NCBI RefSeq assembly: GCF_038502225.1
Contig: NC_091298.1
Location: 46,407,318 to 46,471,317 of the forward strand
Reading direction: 5' to 3'
DNA from: Cherax quadricarinatus
Taxonomy: Eukaryota > Arthropoda > Malacostraca > Decapoda > Parastacidae
Length of the DNA stretch: 64,000 nucleotides
Positions 57,317 to 64,000 of this stretch are shown here, piece after piece. The notes beneath the pieces are model-generated. The model made no database searches. It was not told the DNA's origin and saw only the letters and a program-made list of their open reading frames with translations. The position numbers and the translations under genes are program-made. Each line of letters begins with the position of its first letter. Position 1 is the first letter of the stretch.

Positions 57317-57867
57317 AAGTTGCCTAACTGTTGCCTATGTGTCTTACCTACCAAGTGCAAAGTCATGACGATCGGGAAAGGGCAAAGAAGACCGTAGACA
57401 GGGCGCCAAAGACTACAAACCTCACTCAAGGAAAGGGATCTTGGAGTCTGTATATACTGAGCACATCCCCTGAGGCGTACATCAACCAAATAACTGCTGC
57501 AGCATATGGGTGACTAGCCAGCTAACCTAAGAACAGCAAACAGAAATCTCAGTAAGGAGTCGCAGACCCTGTACACCGTGTACGTCAGGCCCATATTGGA
57601 GAATGCAGCTCCAGTTTGGAACCCAAACCTAGCCAAGCACGCCAGGAAACTAGAGAAAGTACAAAGGTTTGCAACGAGACTAGTCCCGGAGCTAAGGGGT
57701 ATGTTCTACGAGGAGAGGTTAAGGGAACTCGACCTGACGACACTGGAGGACAGAAGGGACTGGGGGGATATGATAACGACATATAAAATACTGAGAGGAA
57801 TCGACAAGGTGAACAGAAACAGGATGTTCCAGAAGCTGTGATTCGACCCCTGCAACCACAACTAGGT

Positions 57868-57870
57868 GAG

Positions 57871-57928
<58 letters not shown>
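57868..57928. repeat. (CA)n microsatellite between LINE-A copies
   Basis: About 60 bp of CA repeats between the tail of one LINE-A copy and the truncated start of the next. Confidence 0.97.
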
Positions 57929-57931
<3 letters not shown>

Positions 57932-59197
57932 ACATGTATAGTATGCAAAATCATGGAGAAGATTATCAGGAGAAGAGTGGTGGAACACCTAGAAAGGAAT
58001 GATCTCATCAACAGCAGCCAACATGGTTTCAGGGACGGGAAATCCTGTGTCACAAACCTACTGGAGTTCTATGACATGGTGACAGCAGTAAGACAAGAGA
58101 GAGAGGGGTGGGTGGATTGCATATTCTTGGACTGCAAGAAGGCGTTTGACACAGTTCCACACAAGAGATTAGTGCAAAAACTGGAGGACCAAGCAGGGAT
58201 AACAGGAAAGGCACTACAATGGATCAGAGAATACTTGTCAGGAAGACAGCAGCGAGTCATGGTACGTGGTGAGGTGTCAGAGTGGGGACCTGTGACCAGC
58301 GGGGTCCCACAGGGGTCAGTCCTAGGACCAGTGCTGTTTCTGGTATTTGTGAACGACATGACGGAAGGAATAGACTTTGAGGTGTCCCTGTTTGCAGATG
58401 ATGTGAAGTTGATGAGAAGAATTCACTCGATCGAAGACCAGGCAGAACTACAAAGGGATCTGGACAGGCTGCAGACCTGGTCCAGCAATTGGCTCCTGGA
58501 GTTCAATCCCACCAAGTGCAAAGTCATGAAGATTGGGGAAGGGCAAAGAAGACCGCAGACGGAGTACAGTCTAGGGGGCCAGAGACTACAAACCTCACTC
58601 AAGGAAAAAGATCTTGGGGTGAGTATAACACCAGGCACATCTCCTGAAGCGCACATCAATCAAATAACTGCTGCAGCATATGGGCGCCTAGCAAACCTCA
58701 GAACAGCATTCCGACATCTTAATAAGGAATCGTTCAGGACCCTGTACACCGTGTACGTTAGGCCCATATTGGAGTATGCGGCACCAGTTTGGAACCCACA
58801 CCTAGCCAAGCACGTAAAGAAACTAGAGAAAGTGCAAAGGTTTGCAACAAGACTAGTCCCAGAGCTAAGAGGTATGTCCTACGAGGAGAGGTTAAGGGAA
58901 ATCAACCTGACGACACTGGAGGACAGGAGAGATAGGGAGGACATGATAACGACATACAAAATACTGAGAGGAATTGACAAGGTGGACAAAGACAGGATGT
59001 TCCAGAGATTGGACACAGTAACAAGGGGACACAGTTGGAAGTTGAAGACACAGATGAATCACAGGGATGTTAGGAAGTATTTCTTCAGCCAAAGAGTAGT
59101 CAGTAAGTGGAATAGTTTGGGAAGCGATGTAGTGGAGGCAGGATACATACATAGCTTTAAGCAGAGGTATGATAAAGCTCAGGCTCAGGGAGAGTGA
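57929..59197 (+). CDS. LINE-A reverse transcriptase, partial ORF2 (about 422 native residues)
   Basis: The native sequence begins with LTCIVCKIMEKIIRRRVVEH; the 21 preceding His/Thr codons come from the CA tract and are not part of the protein. HGFRDGKSCVTNLLEFYDMV, FLDCKKAFDTV (first catalytic Asp), SGVPQGSVLGPVLFLVFVND and LFADDVKL (catalytic Asp pair) are intact, as is the C-terminal region with YVRPILEYAAPVWNP and SFKQRYDKA. Missing are the endonuclease and the fingers part of the reverse transcriptase, so it is not autonomous. The lack of stops over 1.27 kb suggests a young insertion. Confidence 0.92.
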
Positions 59198-59275
59198 CCT
59201 AGTAGCGATCAGTGAAGAGGCGGGGCCAGGAGCTCGGACTCGACCCTCGCAACCTCAACTAGGTGAGTACAACTA
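57929..59275 (+). mobile_element. LINE-A copy, 5'-truncated, well preserved
   Basis: Starts within the reverse transcriptase directly after the CA tract and runs to the 3' end, which carries two copies of the 14-base tail (aactaggtgagtac). No CA run follows; an older LINE-A remnant begins instead. Confidence 0.93.
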
Positions 59276-59910
59276 GGTGAGTACGAGAGCAGGCAGGAAT
59301 AACAGCGATAGAACTATGGTGGATAAAGGAAACAACGAGTGATTGTCCGAGACAAGATGTCAGAATGGGCGAGTGGACGAGTTTGTTGTCATAAGGATCA
59401 GCACTACGATCTTTACTACTTTTCAAGCGAGTCAGAGGTATCCCTGGTAGCAGAAGTGAAACTAAATATGAGAATACAAATAAGTGAAGATCAAGAAAGA
59501 CTACAAATGAACCTGAACAAGCTACAGTTTGACCTGACAAGTCGCTAATAGAATTTAACTCCAGCAAGAGAAAGTTTTGAAGACTGGACACAGGCAAAGA
59601 AGACTACAAACGGAGTACAGGCTCGGTGGACTAAGGCTGTAAACACACACAAGGAGGACCTAGGTGTGAGCATGGTGCCGAGCATATCGCCTGAAGCAAA
59701 CATCAGTTCAATAACTTCTGCAACAAAAATACATGAAGCAAATTTAAGACTAGTTCTCAGGAAGGTAAGCAAGGACACTGTATGCAACATACTGTGTGTT
59801 AGGATCACACTGGAGTATACAGCACCACAATGGTACCCACACCTGATCTAGCATGTTAAGGAACTGGAAAAATAGTGCGGAAATTGGCATTAAGACTAGT
59901 TCCAACGCTA
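59276..59910 (+). mobile_element. Old diverged LINE-A remnant
   Basis: Weak but collinear similarity to LINE-A from the codons before VPQGS to VRITLEYTAPQWYPHLI. The FADD box is lost (SLVAEVKLNMRI) and many stops occur. It is far more diverged than neighbouring copies. Confidence 0.7.
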
Positions 59911-60051
59911 AGTGATAGAACCTGGGTTCTACAGTAACATAAGGTTCATTTATCTTGAACCATACATTTCCTGGTGAACCATACATCACTATAGACCCCA
60001 AGAAATGTACAGTTCACACATACTTATACTGTGTGTTGCCACACAATAAGG

Positions 60052-60052
<1 letters not shown>

Positions 60053-60090
<38 letters not shown>
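60053..60090. repeat. (GA)n microsatellite
   Basis: 38 bp of GA repeats. Confidence 0.95.
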
Positions 60091-60093
<3 letters not shown>

Positions 60094-60340
60094 GCAGCGT
60101 GAGACAGTCACTGAGATAGATACAAGTGCAATATTGAAGAGTACAGGTGAGGGAGAGGCAGACCAGGTGCTGGAGGCCACCAGGGTCAGGTGTGCCTCTC
60201 AACTGGTGGCCACACAAGGGCTAGAGACAGGGAGGGAGGGTAACGCCCACGGCTTACGCTACAACCCCACGCTACACCACACTACGAAATTCACACAGAA
60301 TGCATGGCTTGGTTGTGCGTAGGTGGAAAACATGCGCTGT
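60091..60340. other. GC-richer unassigned sequence
   Basis: About 250 bp with an open frame of 62 codons (60134-60322) lacking recognisable features. I cannot tell whether it is genic. Confidence 0.4.
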
Positions 60341-62398
60341 CTGCGCCCTCTACCTGCCTTCCATGCTGTCTACCTGCCTTCCATGCTGTCTACCTGCCTT
60401 CCATGCCCTCTACCTGCCTTCCATGCCCTCTACCTGCCTTCCATGCTGTCTACCTGCCTTCCATGCCCTCTACCTGCCTTCCATGCCCTCTGCCTGCCTT
60501 CCATGCTGTCTACCTGCCTTCCATTCTGTCTACCTGCCTTCCATGCCCTCTAATTGCCTTCCATGCTGTCTACCTGCCTTCCATGCTATATACTTGCCTT
60601 CCATGCCCTCTACCTGCCTTCCATGCCCTCTACCTGCCTTCCATGCTGTCTACCTGCCTTCCATGCTATATACTTGCCTTCCATGCCCTCTACCTGCCTT
60701 CCATGCTATATACTTGCCTTACATGCCCTCTACCTGCCTTCCATGCCCTCTACCTGCCTTCCATGCCCTCTACCTGCCTTCCATGCTGTCTACATGCCTT
60801 CCATGCCCTCCACCTGCCTTCCATGCTGTCTACCTTCCTTCCATGCCCTCTACCTGCTTTCCATGCTGTCTACCTGCCTTCCATGCTGTCTACCTGCCTT
60901 CCATACCCTCTACCTGCCTTCCATGCTGTCTACCTTCCTTCCATACCCTCTACCTGCCTTCCATGCTGTCTACCTGCCTTCCATGCTGTCTACCTTCCTT
61001 CCATACCCTCTACCTGCCTTCCATGCTGTCTACCTTCCTTCCATACCCTCTACCTGCCTTCCATGCTGTCTACCTTCCTTCCATACCCTCTACCTGCCTT
61101 CCATACCCTCTACCTGCCTTCCATACCCTCTACCTGCCTTCCATGCTGTCTACCTGCCTTCCATACCCTCTACCTGCCTTCCATGCTGTCTACCTTCCTT
61201 CCATACCCTCTACCTGCCTTCCATACCCTCTACCTGCCTTCCATGCTGTCTACCTGCCTTCCATACCCTCTACCTGCCTTCCATGCTGTTTACCTGCCTT
61301 CCATACCCTCTACCTGCCTTCCATGCTGTCTACCTTCCTTCCATACCCTCTACCTTCCTTCCATGCCGTCTACCTGCCTTCCATACCCTCTACCTGCCTT
61401 CCATGCTGTCTACCTTCCTTCCATGCTGTCTACCTGCCTTCCATACCCTCTACCTGCCTTCCATGCTGTCTACCTTCCTTCCATACCCTCTACCTGCCTT
61501 CCATGCTGTCTACCTTCCTTCCATACCCTCTATTTGCCTTCCATGCTGTCTACCTTCCTTCCATACCCTCTACCTGCCTTCCATGCTGTCTACCTTCCTT
61601 CCATACCCTCTACCTGCCTTCCATGCTGTCTACCTTCCTTCCATACCCTCTACCTGCCTTCCATACCCTCTACCTGCCTTCCATACCCTCTACCTGCCTT
61701 CCATGCTGTCTACCTTCCTTCCATACCCTCTACCTGCCTTCCATACCCTCTACCTGCCTTCCATACCCTCTACCTGCCTTCCATACCCTCTACCTGCCTT
61801 CCATACCCTCTACCTGCCTTCCATGCTGTCTACCTGCCTTCCATACCCTCTACCTGCCTTCCATGCTGTTTACCTGCCTTCCATACCCTCTACCTGCCTT
61901 CCATGCTGTCTACCTTCCTTCCATACCCTCTACCTTCCTTCCATGCCGTCTACCTGCCTTCCATACCCTCTACCTGCCTTCCATGCTGTCTACCTTCCTT
62001 CCATGCTGTCTACCTTCCTTCCATGCTGTCTACCTGCCTTCCATACCCTCTACCTTCCTTCCATGCTGTCTACCTTCCTTCCATGCCGTCTACCTGCCTT
62101 CCATACCCTCTACCTGCCTTCCATGCTGTCTACCTTCCTTCCATGCTGTCTACCTTCCTTCCATGCTGTCTACCTTCCTTCCATGCTGTCTACCTTCCTT
62201 CCATGCTGTCTACCTTCCTTCCATGCTGTCTACCTTCCTTCCATGCTGTCTACCTGCCTTCCATACCCTCTACCTTCCTTCCATGCTGTCTACCTTCCTT
62301 CCATGCCCTCTACCTGCTTTCCATGCTGTCTACCTTCCTTCCATGCTGTCTACCTGCCTTCCATACCCTCTACCTGCCTTCCATGCTGTCTACCTGTC
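60341..62398. repeat. 20-bp minisatellite, about 103 copies
   Basis: Unit tacctgccttccatgctgtc, strictly 20 bp throughout. Main alternates are ccatgccctc, ccataccctc and taccttcctt, arranged partly as 40-bp dimers in the right half. All three plus frames stay open (Leu/Pro/Cys/Ser/Phe/His/Tyr), which is a repeat artefact. Confidence 0.97.
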
Positions 62399-62400
62399 TA

Positions 62401-62446
62401 CTATTATTGTTATTATTATTATTATAACTATTATTTTCATTACTGT
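62401..62446. repeat. Imperfect (TAT)n microsatellite
   Basis: tattattgttattatta-type run directly after the 20-bp array. Confidence 0.9.
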
Positions 62447-62559
62447 GTAGTTATAGGGGTCCTCCAACTGTGAGAAAAAGTCAAGAGTTTACAAGGTAAG
62501 TTTCCTGGCGGACTGGAGAAGTGCCAAGGCGACTCTTGTTTGGTGCCTCATCTCTAATT

Positions 62560-62775
62560 GATGTCAAGATTTCAACAACTGACTCAATATTTTGTTACTC
62601 TTTTCCATACTTTAATGACTGGCCTGGAAATTCAGTGGACTTAAATCCGATAAAGTCTGGAAGCTTATTAAGCGTGAGTTTCGTGGCTTCAACGTGACCA
62701 GTAACCATAAAATCTGGAGTGTCATTAACCAGGTGTGGGAGGATATTGACTTTACTCTCCTACAGAAGTTTGGTG
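62560..62775 (+). pseudogene. Tc1/mariner-type transposase C-terminal fragment
   Basis: The plus strand codes YFNDWPGNSVDLNPI, then after a small deletion KVWKLIKREFRGFNVTSNHK and IWSVINQVWEDIDFTLLQKF. DWPxNSxDLNPIExxW is the signature around the last catalytic acidic residue of Tc1/mariner transposases. Here the deletion falls exactly where the catalytic glutamate or aspartate would be. The N-terminal domains and terminal repeats are absent, so it is an inactive fragment. Confidence 0.75.
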
Positions 62776-62776
62776 G

Positions 62777-62870
62777 TAAGACACATGTGAAGCAGTTAGA
62801 TATATTTATTCCTAACTGTTGCACATATGTCTTATCAACTTGTCGGTAGTGTATACCACTGTTAACACTG
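62777..62870. mobile_element. Small foldback with a PLE-like tail
   Basis: Arms 62777-62799 and 62812-62834 are inverted (20 of 23 positions) and read taagacacatgtg and cacatatgtctta, like the outer parts of the 56816-57349 element. The tail tcaacttgtcggtagtgtat follows, resembling the PLE-end tail (cttgtcggtattatatacaa at 50211). No hammerhead core is present. It truncates the transposase fragment. Confidence 0.6.
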
Positions 62871-63337
62871 TATAAGTTAGTGTTATCACTGGCATCAAGA
62901 GGAAGGATAACACTGCCACAAACTGGTTTAACTCGCCAACAGATACGTAGTCATGGTGATCAATCTCACTTTCTTTTAAATCTGTTGATATGTACGCATA
63001 TTTATGACATTTACTGTTAGTATTACGCCAGTTCGTCTGGAGTCAGCCCCTCAATGTGATTGGTTGACGTTTATAACAGGCAGTCATTCACAGTGCAGCT
63101 GGGGACTCCTACAGCTACACAGTCCATAACTATCAGCTTGGCTGAGTAAAGGAATGCCAGAAGTAGTTGTGTGATAAACACAGAGAGTATGTGTGCGTCA
63201 CTTGAAGTCTGAGTCGCATGTCATTAAGAACACATTCTCTTGGTAATATTTTATGTAAATCAATAACTACACTGTTCAACAAGGGTTTAAAATCGTGCAA
63301 CTAATTTTGGAACGCCGAGTTCAAATCTGAACTTAGT
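62871..63337. other. Unassigned sequence
   Basis: About 470 bp without a recognised gene, RNA or repeat. Confidence 0.6.
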
Positions 63338-63860
63338 GTTGTTTGAAGACGCAGAGTTCCTGAGAAACACAACCCTCACCCCAGTTAGTGTTGTTTGAAG
63401 ACGCAGAGTTCCTGAGAAACACAACCCTCACCCCAGTTAGTGTTGTTTGAAGACGCAGAGTTCCTGAGAAACACAACCCTCACCCCAGTTAGTGTTGTTT
63501 GAAGACGCAGAGTTCCTGAGAAACACAACCCTCACCCAATTAGTTAGTGTTGTTTGAAGACGCAGAGTTCCTGAAAAACACAACCCTCACCCCAGTTAGT
63601 GTTGTTTGAAGACGCAGAGTCCCTGAGAAACACAACCCTCACCCCAGTTAGTGTTGTTTGAAGACGCAGAGTCCCTGAGAAACACAACCCTCACCCCAGT
63701 TAGTGTTGTTTGAAGACGCAGAGTCCCTGAGAAACACAACCCTCACCCCAGTTAGTGTTGTTTGAAGACGCAGAGTCCCTGAGAAACACAACCCTCACCC
63801 CAGTTAGTGTTGTCTGAAGACGCAGAGTCCCTGAGAAACACAACCCTCACCCCAGTTACT
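63338..63860. repeat. 52-bp tandem array, about 10 copies
   Basis: Unit core gttgtttgaagacgcagag followed by ttcctgagaaacacaaccct. The first five copies have gagttcc and the last five gagtccc, so the array consists of two homogeneous halves; one copy has an extra tagt. Confidence 0.96.
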
Positions 63861-64000
63861 TTCCAACTATACTATTGTCTTCCGAACACTTGGTGATATA
63901 AAAGACGATTCACGTTTCTGTGTGGATTTACATAAGTATTTTATCACTAGTGGACTGTATGTTGTCTCCTTCAAAATGATATTTTCAACTGTCAATATTT
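63861..64000. other. Right edge, unassigned
   Basis: 140 bp of unique-looking AT-rich sequence with no recognised feature. Confidence 0.5.

Larger units (their letters stand above)
56816..57349. mobile_element. 534-bp hammerhead foldback with 14-bp target duplication
   Basis: ACCAAGTGCAAAGT at 56802-56815 and 57350-57363 brackets it inside LINE-A. Arms 56851-56934 and 57256-57350 are inverted copies (one substitution and an 11-bp duplication in the right arm). The phrase gaacatcaaaatgg plus atacaatacc also occurs as a direct repeat at 56816 and 57233. The middle (about 300 bp) has no ORF. Confidence 0.92.
56743..57867 (+). mobile_element. LINE-A 3' fragment interrupted by a foldback
   Basis: A 5'-truncated copy starting at codons for RDLDRLQA directly behind the LINE-B tail. 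After a 534-bp insertion it resumes and continues to TTYKILRGIDKV, then a deletion joins FQKL to the 3' end actaggtgagta and a CA tract. The ORF at 57578-57841 is a C-terminal piece. Confidence 0.88.

Noticed and set aside
60300..62450. 716-codon Leu/Pro/Cys frame as a structural or cuticle-like protein
   Set aside because: The strict 20-bp DNA period leaves all three frames open; no signal peptide or flanking exon is supported.
1..64000. Telomeric repeats or rRNA genes
   Set aside because: No TTAGG/TTAGGG-type arrays and no recognisable rRNA sequence were seen on either strand.

Overview
The window looks like non-genic chromosomal DNA of an arthropod, most probably a decapod crustacean. I infer this from the repeat content: a CR1/L2-like LINE family whose 3' end runs into (AC)n, a tRNA-derived SINE, Penelope-like elements (PLEs) with hammerhead-ribozyme-like ends, and very long minisatellites. 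I recognise no single-copy host gene, rRNA or functional tRNA. Most long open frames are artefacts of tandem repeats whose unit, or a small multiple of it, contains no stop codon.

Layout. 1-17650: five minisatellites (26-bp unit at 1-7174, polypurine 24-bp at 7223-8594, a small 30-bp array at 9236-9500 inside an old LINE, 28-bp at 10060-14086, 25-bp at 14102-17650). 17651-24003: a 38-bp array and a cluster of 5'-truncated LINE-A copies separated by (CA)n tracts. 24045-28267: polypurine DNA, one hammerhead-bearing PLE end and a 27/32-bp minisatellite. 28268-33978: two LINE-A copies on the minus strand, the first with an intact 1004-residue endonuclease/reverse-transcriptase ORF. 34012-38700: hammerhead-type insertion, a decayed multicopy protein gene, short tandem arrays, PLE reverse-transcriptase and GIY-YIG fragments, and a third LINE type. 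38848-47012: two 27-bp arrays, the second 6.9 kb long. 47263-59910: a graveyard of LINE-A and LINE-B copies riddled with foldback insertions. 60341-62398: a 20-bp array; then a Tc1/mariner fragment and a 52-bp array to 63860.

How the parts work together. Tandem repeats cover nearly half of the window and retroelement debris most of the rest. LINE-A copies sit repeatedly between (CA)n blocks, as expected if the element integrates into AC/TG microsatellites. Six insertions, five carrying clear inverted hammerhead-type PLE ends, are each bounded by 12-15 bp target-site duplications, which I could read directly. They include a perfect 157-bp and a perfect 57-bp inverted repeat. Two GIY-YIG endonuclease fragments lie upstream of similar ribozyme-like motifs on the same strand, tying these ends to PLEs. 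This set of hammerhead foldback insertions is the most interesting content of the window.
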